A stretch of 64,000 nucleotides of DNA. Origin: Nonomuraea maritima (GTDB lineage Bacteria > Actinomycetota > Actinomycetes > Streptosporangiales > Streptosporangiaceae). Within the stretch, counting starts at the first letter, position 1. Each line of letters opens with the position of its first letter. A program made the translations under genes and the position numbers. Location of the stretch: positions 1-64,000 of the forward strand of contig NZ_FNFB01000020.1 in assembly GCF_900100395.1 (NCBI RefSeq), read 5' to 3'. Below the pieces are notes generated by a model that worked only from the letters and a program-made list of their open reading frames with translations, had not been told where the DNA came from and searched no databases. This document shows positions 48,134 through 56,158 of this stretch, piece after piece.

Positions 48134-49565
48134 GGTAGGCCTCCAGCCCGTGCAGTCCGCCCTCGCGGCCGAAGCCCGACTCCTTGTAGCCGCCGAACGG
48201 CGAGGCCGGGTCGAACTTGTTGAACGTGTTGGCCCACACGACGCCGGCCCGCAGCCGCTCGGCCATCCACAGGATGCGCGAGCCCTTCTCGGTCCACACG
48301 CCCGCCGACAGCCCGTACGGCGTGTTGTTGGCCTTCTCGACCGCCTCTGCGGGGGTGCGGAAGGTCAGCACCGACAGCACCGGCCCGAAGATCTCTTCAC
48401 GGGCGACGGTGTGGGACTGCGCGACCCCGGTGAACAAGGTCGGCGGGAACCAGAAGCCCTTGGCCGGCAGCTCGCACGCGGGCGACCAGCGCTCGGCGCC
48501 CTCGGACTCGCCGATCTCGCTGAGCCGCCTGATCTTGGCCAGCTGCTCGGCGGAGTTGATCGCGCCGACGTCGGTGTTCTTGTCGAGCGGGTCGCCCACG
48601 CGCAGCGTGGCCAGCCGGCGCTTGAGCGCGTCGAGCAGCTCGTCGTGGATCGACTCCTGCACCAGCAGCCGCGACCCGGCGCAGCAGACGTGGCCCTGGT
48701 TGAAGAAGATGCCGTTGACGACGCCCTCGACGGCCTGGTCGATGGCGGCGTCGTCGAACACGATGTTGGCGGCCTTGCCGCCGAGTTCGAGCGTGAGCTT
48801 CTTGCCGGTGCCGGCGACCGCCCGCGCGATGATCCGGCCGACCTCGGTGGAGCCGGTGAAGGCCACCTTGTCGACGTCGGGGTGGGCGACGACGGCCGCG
48901 CCCGTGTCACCGGCGCCGGTGACGATGTTGACCACGCCGGGTGGCAGCTCGGCCTGGCGGCAGATGTCGGCGAACAGCAGCGCGGTCAGCGGCGTCGTCT
49001 CGGCCGGCTTCAGCACCACGGTGTTGCCGCACGCCAGCGCCGGGGCGATCTTCCAGGCCAGCATGAGCAGCGGGAAGTTCCACGGGATCACCTGGCCGGC
49101 GACGCCGAGCGGCTTCGGGGCGCCTTGCCCCGTCCGGCCGAAGCCCGCGTACTGCAGCTTGTCGGCCCAGCCCGCGTAGTAGAAGAAGTGGGCCGCCACC
49201 AGCGGCAGGTCGACGTCACGTGACTCGCGGATCGGCTTGCCGTTGTCGAGCGACTCCAGCACGGCGAGCTCCCTGGCCCGCTCCTGGATGATGCGCGCGA
49301 TGCGGAACAGGTATTTGGCGCGCTCGCTGCCCGGCAGGGCACTCCACACGCCGAACGCCTTGCGCGCCGCCTGGACGGCCCGGTCGACATCGTCGGAGGT
49401 CGCCGCGGCGACCTCGGCGAGCGTTTCCTCGGTGGCGGGATTGACCGTCTTGAACGGCTTGCCCGACCCTTCGACGAACTCGCCGTTGATGAACAGCCCG
49501 TACGACGACCTCAGGGTGACGACGTCGCGTGACTCGGGCGCGGGGGCGTACTCGAAGATCGCCAT
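48123..49565 (-). CDS. Aldehyde dehydrogenase, full length
   Basis: A 480-residue NAD(P)-dependent aldehyde dehydrogenase: VIPWNFPLLMLAWKIAPALA, KPAETTPLTALLFADICRQA, the NAD-binding FTGSTEVGRIIARAVAGTGK, catalytic Glu in LTLELGGKAANIVFDD, catalytic Cys in FFNQGHVCCAGSRLLVQESI (two cysteines in a row), and EEIFGPVLSVLTF. It oxidises an aldehyde to the acid. With deoC 500 bases upstream in the same direction it could oxidise the acetaldehyde released by deoxyribose-phosphate aldolase, an inference from context. Confidence 0.93.
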   Translation of the reverse strand: MAIFEYAPAPESRDVVTLRSSYGLFINGEFVEGSGKPFKTVNPATEETLAEVAAATSDDVDRAVQAARKAFGVWSALPGSERAKYLFRIARIIQERARELAVLESLDNGKPIRESRDVDLPLVAAHFFYYAGWADKLQYAGFGRTGQGAPKPLGVAGQVIPWNFPLLMLAWKIAPALACGNTVVLKPAETTPLTALLFADICRQAELPPGVVNIVTGAGDTGAAVVAHPDVDKVAFTGSTEVGRIIARAVAGTGKKLTLELGGKAANIVFDDAAIDQAVEGVVNGIFFNQGHVCCAGSRLLVQESIHDELLDALKRRLATLRVGDPLDKNTDVGAINSAEQLAKIRRLSEIGESEGAERWSPACELPAKGFWFPPTLFTGVAQSHTVAREEIFGPVLSVLTFRTPAEAVEKANNTPYGLSAGVWTEKGSRILWMAERLRAGVVWANTFNKFDPASPFGGYKESGFGREGGLHGLEAYLDV

Positions 49566-49742
49566 CGGTCAGTCCAGGGTCAAGTATCTGGGGAACACGT
49601 CTGCCAGCGTAGACGGTCAGCGAGAATGCAACGAGGACGTGCCGTGCCCCACCCCGTCAGCGCCGCACCTCAGCCGCTCGGCCCACCCCCTGAGCCGGTC
49701 GAAATCGTTACGTGGAGCCGGATCCCGTGCCACCATGCGGGC

Positions 49743-49961
49743 ATGAGCAGTACGGAGCGGCTCGAACAGGCATCTGTCGAGTACGCCGACGCCACGAAGC
49801 GGGCGCAGGAGGCGCGGGCACGGCTCATGGACGCGATCGTCCAGGCGGCTCGCGACGGGGTGCGCCAGATCCAGATCGTGAGAGCGACCGGCTACACGCG
49901 AGAAGCCATCCGCCAGATCTGCGCGAACGCCGGCCTGACGGAGGACCCGAGTCGCTCCTGA
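49743..49961 (+). CDS. Small helix-turn-helix protein
   Basis: A 72-residue protein from ATG 49743. The N-terminal part is an amphipathic helix (TERLEQASVEYADATKRAQE). The second half (IVQAARDGVRQIQIVRATGY, then TREAIRQICANAGL) has the pattern of a homeodomain-like helix-turn-helix. Proteins of this kind are abundant in actinomycetes and usually unstudied. It lies alone between the ALDH promoter and the end of deoC. Confidence 0.65.
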   Translation: MSSTERLEQASVEYADATKRAQEARARLMDAIVQAARDGVRQIQIVRATGYTREAIRQICANAGLTEDPSRS

Positions 49962-50045
49962 CCACTCGACCACACGGCGTCATGTGGGCCGGCTGGTCGT
50001 CACCGTCCTGAGGGCGCGTGCTCGTGACCACGTGGGAAAGAACTC

Positions 50046-50070
50046 GGGGATCCCCGCTGGGGAGATCCCC
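50046..50070. terminator. Terminator hairpin after deoC
   Basis: GGGGATCCCC and GGGGAGATCCCC form a near-perfect stem with a GCT loop directly after the deoC stop. It may also serve the convergent small HTH gene. Confidence 0.6.
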
Positions 50071-50075
50071 GGGGC

Positions 50076-51014
50076 TCAGTCGAGGGTGAAGTGGTCGGGG
50101 CCCGCGTAGCGGCCGGTGGTGAGCTTCTCGCGCTGCATGAGCAGGTCGTTGAGCAGCGACGACGCGCCCAGCCTGAACCACTCGGGGCTCAGCCAGTCGT
50201 CGCCGGCGGTCTCGTTGACCAGCACGAGGTTCTTGATCGCGTCCTTGGTCGTACGGATGCCTCCGGCGGGCTTCACCCCGACCTGCCGCCCGGTGGCCGC
50301 GCGGAAGTCGCGGACCGCCTCCAGCATGATCATCGTGACCGGGGGCGTGGCGGCGGGCGACACCTTGCCGGTGGAGGTCTTGATGAAGTCGGCCCCCGCC
50401 AGCATCGCCAGCCAGGACGCCCGGCGCACGTTGTCGTAGGTGGACAGCTCGCCGGTCTCGAGGATCACCTTCAGGTGGGCCGGACCGCAGGCGGCCTTCA
50501 CCGCGACGATCTCTTCGTACACCTTCAGGTAGTGGCCGGACAGGAACGCGCCGCGGTCGATCACCATGTCGATCTCGTCGGCGCCGGACGCGACCGCCTG
50601 CGCGGTCTCGGCGACCTTCACGTCGAGCGACGAGCGGCCGCTGGGGAACGCGGTGGCCACCGAGGCGATCTTGATGCCGGTGCCGGTCAGCGCCTCGGCC
50701 GCCACCGCGACGAGGTCGGGGTAGACGCAGACGGCGGCCACCGAGGGGGCCTCGCCGCCGGGCCGGACGGCCTTCGCGCACATCGCGCGCACCTTGCCGG
50801 CCGTGTCGGCCCCTTCGAGGGTGGTCAGGTCGACCATGGAGATGGCCAGGTCGATGGCCTGGGCCTTGGCCGTGGTCTTGATCGAACGGGTGCCGAGCAT
50901 GGCCGCCCGCTGGTCGGCGCCGACCCGGTCAACCCCGGGAAGGCCGTGCAGGAAGGCCCGCAGCGCCGCGTCGGACGAGGCGACGTCGGCGAGCGAGGTA
51001 GTCACAGTTGACAC
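50076..51014 (-). CDS. deoC: Deoxyribose-phosphate aldolase
   Basis: A roughly 312-residue class I aldolase splitting 2-deoxyribose 5-phosphate into glyceraldehyde 3-phosphate and acetaldehyde. Landmarks are VCVYPDLVAVAAEALTGTGI, IASVATAFPSGRSSLDVKVA, GADEIDMVIDRGAFLSGHYL, the Schiff-base Lys in ADFIKTSTGKVSPAATPPVT and the second Lys in VGVKPAGGIRTTKDAIKNLV. The opening about 75 residues are those of the long (eukaryote-like) DeoC type. GTG at 51014 or 51005 are possible starts. Same direction as the ALDH genes downstream. Confidence 0.93.
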   Translation of the reverse strand: MSTVTTSLADVASSDAALRAFLHGLPGVDRVGADQRAAMLGTRSIKTTAKAQAIDLAISMVDLTTLEGADTAGKVRAMCAKAVRPGGEAPSVAAVCVYPDLVAVAAEALTGTGIKIASVATAFPSGRSSLDVKVAETAQAVASGADEIDMVIDRGAFLSGHYLKVYEEIVAVKAACGPAHLKVILETGELSTYDNVRRASWLAMLAGADFIKTSTGKVSPAATPPVTMIMLEAVRDFRAATGRQVGVKPAGGIRTTKDAIKNLVLVNETAGDDWLSPEWFRLGASSLLNDLLMQREKLTTGRYAGPDHFTLD

Positions 51015-51200
51015 CTGCACAGCATCGCCGACCAGGACCCCTACCTCCAAACCGGCCCCCTTAGGCACCCCCGCCCGTCCCTCTAGGTAGGTCATGACGA
51101 CCGGGGAACCCCGAGATAGGGCATCCACCCGATGTGGGAGGAGACGCCTTAGCCGCAGACTTGAATATGTCAGGAAATCACGAATTAACAGGAGTTCTCA

Positions 51201-51347
51201 GTGAATCCCGAGATCCAGTTCCAGCTCATGAAGTCCACCGCCAGGGAGATGCGTGAGGCGGCCGCCGACCACCGGCGAGTACGCGACGCCCAGGCCGGCA
51301 ACAAGGCCGAGCGCCGCTCGCTGTTCGGCAAGCGCCGTACCGCATGA
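51201..51347 (+). CDS. Small basic helical protein (48 residues)
   Basis: GTG 51201 with AGGAG 6 bases upstream, then 48 codons to TGA. The product starts MNPEIQFQLMKSTAREMREA and continues with a basic amphipathic helix (AADHRRVRDAQAGNKAERRS). It resembles short proteins of the pattern MNPE-x-x-x-L-x-x-x-R-x-x-E-M/L that are frequent in actinomycetes. Too short for any domain call. It lies between divergent deoC and the LuxR-family regulator. Confidence 0.55.
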   Translation: MNPEIQFQLMKSTAREMREAAADHRRVRDAQAGNKAERRSLFGKRRTA

Positions 51348-51472
51348 ACACCGCACGAGAGCCCGGCCGGCCGAGTCGCCCCGGCCGGGCCTCCGAGCCC
51401 CCGTGACCCCCCAAAAAGTGTCGAAAGTTACTTGTGAGACGTGAAATGCTTGCTGACATGCGGGGACGTGCT

Positions 51473-54313
51473 GTGAGTCCCGTCTTCGTGGGGCGGGACG
51501 AGGAACTCTCGGTTCTGGCCGAATGCCTGGACGGAGCCACGAAAGGCACGGTGACCGCCGTCCTGCTGGGCGGTGAGGCCGGGGTCGGCAAGACGCGGCT
51601 CGTCCAGCGGTTCGCCGAGCAGTGCACGGCCGACGGAGCTCACGTGCTGGTCGGCGGCTGCGTGGAGCTGTCCATCGAGGGCCTGGCGTACGCGCCCTTC
51701 ACCGCGGCGCTGCGGCAGCTCGTCCGCGAGCAGGGCCCCGCCGCGGTCACCGGCATGCTGCCCGACGGCGCGGAACGCGACCTCGCGCGGCTGCTGCCCG
51801 AGTTCGGCGAGCCCCCCGGCGACGGCGAGACCGACACCGGCCGCGCCCGGCTGTTCGAGCAGTTCCTCACCTTGCTGGAACGCCTCTCCGCGTGCCGGCC
51901 CACCGTGCTCGTCATCGAGGACATCCACTGGGCCGACCGCTCCAGCCGCGACCTCATCGCCTTCCTCAGCCGCAACCTGCACATCGCGCAGGCGCTCATC
52001 GTCATGACGTACCGCTCCGACGACCTGCACCGCCAGCACCCGCTCCGGCCGGTGCTCGCCGAGCTCGGACGGGTCCAGGGCGTGCACCGCCTCGACCTGC
52101 CGCGCCTGTCGCGCGACGAGGTCGGCCAGCAGATGACCGCCATCCTCGGCCGCGCCCCCGAGTACGCCAAGGTCCAGAAGGTCTACGAGCGCAGCGAGGG
52201 CATCCCGCTGTTCGTCGAGGCCATGCTGGAGAGCGGCGAGATGGGCGCCTTCCCCGAGTCCATGACCGACCTCATCCTCGGCTGCGTCGAACGCCTCCCC
52301 GAGGAGACCCAGCGCGTGCTGCGCGTCGCCGCCGCCGGCGGCATCCGGGTCAGCCACCGGCTGCTGGCCGCCGTGAGCGGGCTGTCCGACGTCGAGCTGG
52401 AGACCGCGCTGCGTCCGGCCATCGCGGGCAACGTGCTGCAGATCGCCGACAACCGCGCGTACGTCTTCCGGCACGCCCTCATCCGGGAGGCCGTGCACGA
52501 CGAGCTGCTGCCCGGCGAGCACCAGCGGCTGCACCGCCGCTTCGCCGAGGAGATCGGCAAGGACCGCGCGCTCGTCTTACCGGGACGCGCCCCCGTCGAG
52601 CTGGCCCACCACTGGCACGGCGCCCGCGACGACCGCTGGGCCCTCATCTCGGCGTGGGAGGCGGCGCGCGAGTCGTTCAAGTCGTTCGCCTACACCGAGG
52701 CCATCCCCCTGCTCGAACGCGTCCTCATGCTGTGGGACCGGGTGGACGACGCGGCCGGTCTCATCGGCGCCGACCACACCGCCGTCCTCGAACGCGCCTC
52801 GGAGGCCGCCAACGCGGGCGGCGACGTGGACAAGGGCGTGAAGTTCGTCAGGGCCGCGCTGGCGGAGCTGGACGAGACGCGCGAGCCGGAACGCGTGGCC
52901 AGGCTCATCGTGCGCCGCACGCAGTTCTACGACTCCAAGGGCAAGCCCGGCATCATCGACGACCTCCGGCACGCCCTGACGCTCGTCTCCGGCTGCAGCC
53001 GCGACCGTGCCGACGTCCTCACGCCGCTCAGCCGCCACCTCATGATGCGCGGCGAGATCGACGAGGCGAGCGAGCTCATCGCCGAGGGGCTGCGCCTCGC
53101 CCGCGAGCACGGCGACCGCTGCGTCGAGGCCGACCTGCTGCTCAACCTGGGTCTCGGCCACTCGCTCAACGGCGACACCGACTCGACCCTCCAGGTGAAC
53201 GAGCAGGCGCTGCAGATCGGCAGGGAGTCCGGCTCCGGCCGGGTGATCACGAGGGCCATCGCCAACAACGTCGACGCGCTGCTCGCCATGGGCCGGGCCG
53301 ACGAGGCCCTGCGCATGTCGCAGGACGGCTGGCGGCTCGCCAAGAAGTACGGCCGCCTGCGCGGCAGCGGCCTGTTCATCAAGAGCAACTGGGGCGAGAC
53401 GCTGGAGGCGCTCGGCCGCTGGGACGAGGCCGTCGAGGTCGTCGAGAGCGCGCTCAGCCACGGTCCCGTGCCGCGCACCCGCCGCCACCTGCTGCGGCTG
53501 CGCGCCGACATCGCCCTGGCCAGGGGCGAGCTGCCGCTCGTCGAGAGCATCCTGTCGGAGCTCGGCGTCCTCAAGGGCAGGACCGAGGACTACATCCAGG
53601 ACGTCATCAGCAACGCCCGCCTGCGCATCGGCTGGTATCAAGCGCAGGACGACCCCGGCGCCGCGCTGGCGGAGGCCGAACGGGTGCTCGCCCACCCGCG
53701 CCAGTCGAGCAAGGCCATGCTCAGCTGGCGGCTGCTGTCGCTGCTGCGCACCGTCTGCGACGGCGCCGAGGAGATCGAGCAGGAACGTACGGCGGCGCTG
53801 CGCGCGCAGGCCGCCACGGTCGCCACCGAGCTGTCGGTCATCGGGCCGGTCGCGGAGGCGTACCGGCTGTCGTACGCCGGCGACTTCGACGCCGCGGCGA
53901 CCGTCTGGCAGCGGCTCCGGCGTCCCCACAACGAGGCGCTGGCGCTGCAGCGGGCCGCGGCGGTCGCGGCGCGGGCCGGCGACCGGGAGGGTGCCGCGGC
54001 CCGGCTGGTCAAGGCGCTGCCGCTGGCGCAGGCGCTGCGCGCGACGCCACTGACCGAACGCATCCAGGAGCTGCTGCGGCGGGTGGGGGGCGGCACGACC
54101 GCGCAGGACCGGTCGGAGCTGCTGACGCCGCGCGAGCGCGAGGTGCTGCGCCTGGTGGCCCAGGGCCGTACCAACCGGGACATCGCCGCCGAGCTGTTCA
54201 TCTCGGCCAAGACGGTGAGCGTGCACGTGTCGCACATCCTCGCCAAGCTCGGCGTCACCACGCGCGGCGAGGCGGCCGCCGTCGGCCACCGCCTCTCCCT
54301 GCTCACCCGATAA
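51473..54313 (+). CDS. LAL-type LuxR-family regulator (AAA ATPase, TPR, HTH)
   Basis: A 946-residue large ATP-binding regulator. N-terminal AAA domain: VFVGRDEELSVLAECLDGA, Walker A AVLLGGEAGVGKTRLVQRFA, Walker B TVLVIEDIHWADRSSRDLIA. The middle is a long array of TPR-like helices (EASELIAEGLRLAREHGDRC, and others). The C-terminal LuxR helix-turn-helix is LTPREREVLRLVAQGRTNRD, IAAELFISAKTVSVHVSHIL. GTG 51473 is chosen because GGGGA lies 6 bases upstream. LAL regulators often activate secondary metabolite or sugar genes after binding ATP and an inducer. No obvious target cluster is adjacent. Confidence 0.92.
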   Translation: MSPVFVGRDEELSVLAECLDGATKGTVTAVLLGGEAGVGKTRLVQRFAEQCTADGAHVLVGGCVELSIEGLAYAPFTAALRQLVREQGPAAVTGMLPDGAERDLARLLPEFGEPPGDGETDTGRARLFEQFLTLLERLSACRPTVLVIEDIHWADRSSRDLIAFLSRNLHIAQALIVMTYRSDDLHRQHPLRPVLAELGRVQGVHRLDLPRLSRDEVGQQMTAILGRAPEYAKVQKVYERSEGIPLFVEAMLESGEMGAFPESMTDLILGCVERLPEETQRVLRVAAAGGIRVSHRLLAAVSGLSDVELETALRPAIAGNVLQIADNRAYVFRHALIREAVHDELLPGEHQRLHRRFAEEIGKDRALVLPGRAPVELAHHWHGARDDRWALISAWEAARESFKSFAYTEAIPLLERVLMLWDRVDDAAGLIGADHTAVLERASEAANAGGDVDKGVKFVRAALAELDETREPERVARLIVRRTQFYDSKGKPGIIDDLRHALTLVSGCSRDRADVLTPLSRHLMMRGEIDEASELIAEGLRLAREHGDRCVEADLLLNLGLGHSLNGDTDSTLQVNEQALQIGRESGSGRVITRAIANNVDALLAMGRADEALRMSQDGWRLAKKYGRLRGSGLFIKSNWGETLEALGRWDEAVEVVESALSHGPVPRTRRHLLRLRADIALARGELPLVESILSELGVLKGRTEDYIQDVISNARLRIGWYQAQDDPGAALAEAERVLAHPRQSSKAMLSWRLLSLLRTVCDGAEEIEQERTAALRAQAATVATELSVIGPVAEAYRLSYAGDFDAAATVWQRLRRPHNEALALQRAAAVAARAGDREGAAARLVKALPLAQALRATPLTERIQELLRRVGGGTTAQDRSELLTPREREVLRLVAQGRTNRDIAAELFISAKTVSVHVSHILAKLGVTTRGEAAAVGHRLSLLTR

Positions 54314-54317
54314 CCGG

Positions 54318-54884
54318 TCAGACGAGCGCCTCGACCAGCATCACCACGCCGAAGACGGCGAACGCGGCGGCGGCGCCGTACCGGATGACCTTCTCGGGCA
54401 GGTGCCGGCCCATCGTGCGGCCCACCACGATGGCGAGCGCGTCGGCCGCCACCATGCCGATCGTGGAGCCGAGCCAGGTGCCCACCCAGCCGTGCTGCGT
54501 GGCCAGCGTGATCGTCGCCAGCATCGTCTTGTCGCCCAGCTCGCTCAGGAAGAACGCCACGGTCACCGCGATCAGGGCGTTCCTGGTGGTGCGCTGCGCC
54601 TTGCTCGACTCCTCCTCGGTCAGCTCGTCGCCGCGCAACGTCCACGCGGCGAAGCCGAGGAAGGCGACCCCTGCCACCACTTCGATGGCCGTCGTGGGCA
54701 GCGCGTCACCGATCAGCCCGCCCACCGCGACGCTCAGCAGGTGCACGACGGTCGTGGCGATCGTGATGCCCAGGAGCACCGGCCCGATCTTGAACCGGGT
54801 GGCGAACGTCATCGCCATCAACTGGCTCTTGTCGCCCAGCTCGGCCAGGAAAATGGCCCCGAGACTGATCCAGAACGCTTCCAA
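54318..54884 (-). CDS. TMEM165/GDT1 family manganese exporter (UPF0016)
   Basis: A 188-residue membrane protein with six to seven segments and the duplicated family motif: LGAIFLAELGDKSQLMAMTF in the first half and VAFFLSELGDKTMLATITLA in the second. The E-x-G-D-K-S/T motif forms the divalent cation site; bacterial members export Mn2+. TTG 54884 is the start, with GGAAGGGG 4 bases upstream. A yybP-ykoY Mn2+ riboswitch lies directly upstream, which fits induction of export when manganese is high. Confidence 0.93.
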   Translation of the reverse strand: MEAFWISLGAIFLAELGDKSQLMAMTFATRFKIGPVLLGITIATTVVHLLSVAVGGLIGDALPTTAIEVVAGVAFLGFAAWTLRGDELTEEESSKAQRTTRNALIAVTVAFFLSELGDKTMLATITLATQHGWVGTWLGSTIGMVAADALAIVVGRTMGRHLPEKVIRYGAAAAFAVFGVVMLVEALV

Positions 54885-54885
54885 C

Positions 54886-54979
54886 GGTCCCCTTCCGCGC
54901 GACCAGGCCGGAAGCGAGACCCGGGGAGATTTTCGGGCACGGCTTCGGCCCGGCAGCGTCTGTACGCACAGCTACCAGG
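54886..54979 (-). promoter_or_regulatory. Riboswitch expression platform with alternative hairpins
   Basis: On the minus strand CCGGGCCGAAG (54953-54943) can pair either with CTTCGGCCTGG (54985-54975), the 3' strand of the aptamer P1 helix and its extension, or with CTTCCGGCCTGG (54914-54903). When the second partner is free, its CTTCC can cover GGAAG of the ribosome site (54896-54891). This predicts translation on when the aptamer is formed. It is a reading of complementary segments, not a folding calculation. Confidence 0.55.
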
Positions 54980-55073
54980 CCGAAGGTCTCGTCCGCCCGC
55001 ATGAGGCCCGCGTGACCGGGCGCACGGATGCGCCAGTGTGTCGATCACACGATTCGGGACTACTCCCCTTCGG
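54980..55073 (-). ncRNA. yybP-ykoY manganese riboswitch aptamer
   Basis: Read on the minus strand the leader starts CCGAAGGGGAGTAGTCC and ends GGACGAGACCTTCGG. The outer CCGAAGG/CCTTCGG forms helix P1, GGGGAGTAG is the invariant yybP-ykoY loop and GAGACC the conserved 3' partner (compare GGGGAGUAGC and AAGACCUU of characterised members). Two GC hairpins (GGCGCATCCGTGCGCC and GGGCCTCATGCGGGC) lie between. This class binds Mn2+ and precedes Mn exporters, exactly as here. About 94 nt, the usual size. Confidence 0.85.
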
Positions 55074-55109
55074 AAATTCCAAGACACCCTAACAGGAACG
55101 GCGCACCGC

Positions 55110-56156
55110 CTATTCCCCGAGGGCGCACCCCACCATCACCGGCTCGTTGACCAGCGTCACCCCGAACTTCTCGCGCACCCCGTCGCGCACCTCACGCGCC
55201 AGCGCCAGCAGGTCGCCGGTGGTGGCGGCGGCGCCGGGGTTGGTGAGCGCGAGCGTGTGCTTGGTGGAGATGCGCACGGGGCCGTGTTCGTACCCCTTCG
55301 GGTAGCCGGCCTGCTCGATCAGCCACGCGGCGGGCACCTTGACCTGGCCGCCGGGCATCTCGTAGCGCGGGTGGCCGGGAGCGCGTACCGCCAGTTCCTC
55401 GGCCTGCTCGGCCGTCAGGACCGGGTTGGTGAAGAACGACCCGGCGCTGCGCGTGTCGGGGTCGGCGGGGTCGAGCACCATGCCCTTACCGCGGCGCAGC
55501 TCCAGCACGGTCTCGCGGGCCACCGCGAGCGGCACCCGGCCACCCAGCTCGACGCCCAGCCTGGCGGCCACCTCGGCGTAGGCCACCGGCCCGGACAGCT
55601 CTGCCACCTCCAGCGCGTACGTGACCGCCAGCACGACGTGACGCGACGGGTCCTGCTTGAACAGGCTGTCGCGGTAGGCGAAGCCGCACTGCCGCGCCTC
55701 CAGGTCGACCACGTGCCTGGCCCGCCGGTCGTAGGCGCGCACGCACCGGATGGTCTGGGAGACCTCCTGCCCGTACGCCCCGACGTTCTGGATCGGCGTC
55801 GAGCCCACCAGGCCGGGTATGCCCGACAGGCACTCGATGCCCGACCAGCCCTCGGTCACGGCGCGCAGCGCCAGACGGTCCCAGTCCTCGCCGGCCTCGG
55901 CGGTGACGATCACCTGCTCGCCGTCGCGCGAGACCGTCACACCCTCGGTCGCGACCTTGATGACCAGCCCGTCGAACCCCTCGTCGGACACCACCACGTT
56001 GCTGCCCCCGCCGAGCACCAGCGTGGGAACCCCGTTGCGGTCGGCCTCTGCGACCAGCGACACGAGCTCCTCCGCCGTCGTGGCTGTGGCGAACTCGCGG
56101 GCGGGCCCGCCCAGACGCAGCGTGGTGTACGGGGCGATCATCTCCATGAGCACCAA
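55110..56156 (-). CDS. murB: UDP-N-acetylenolpyruvoylglucosamine reductase
   Basis: The 348-residue flavoenzyme reduces the enolpyruvyl group to form UDP-MurNAc in peptidoglycan synthesis. FAD-binding VPTLVLGGGSNVVVSDEGFD, ECLSGIPGLVGSTPIQNVGA YGQEV (with Y), the catalytic Ser in RSAGSFFTNPVLT, and AAWLIEQAGYPKGYEHG are all present, and the length fits type I MurB. Actinobacteria usually have murB directly after hadB; here one GT2-like gene stands between them. The riboswitch of the downstream exporter begins 37 bases after its stop. Confidence 0.95.
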   Translation of the reverse strand: MVLMEMIAPYTTLRLGGPAREFATATTAEELVSLVAEADRNGVPTLVLGGGSNVVVSDEGFDGLVIKVATEGVTVSRDGEQVIVTAEAGEDWDRLALRAVTEGWSGIECLSGIPGLVGSTPIQNVGAYGQEVSQTIRCVRAYDRRARHVVDLEARQCGFAYRDSLFKQDPSRHVVLAVTYALEVAELSGPVAYAEVAARLGVELGGRVPLAVARETVLELRRGKGMVLDPADPDTRSAGSFFTNPVLTAEQAEELAVRAPGHPRYEMPGGQVKVPAAWLIEQAGYPKGYEHGPVRISTKHTLALTNPGAAATTGDLLALAREVRDGVREKFGVTLVNEPVMVGCALGE

Positions 56157-56158
56157 GC

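Noticed and set aside
51622..55092. An 1156-codon open frame on the plus strand
   Set aside because: It is the shifted frame of the LuxR-family gene, Arg/Ala/Pro/Gly-rich low complexity, and runs on antisense to the exporter gene and riboswitch.
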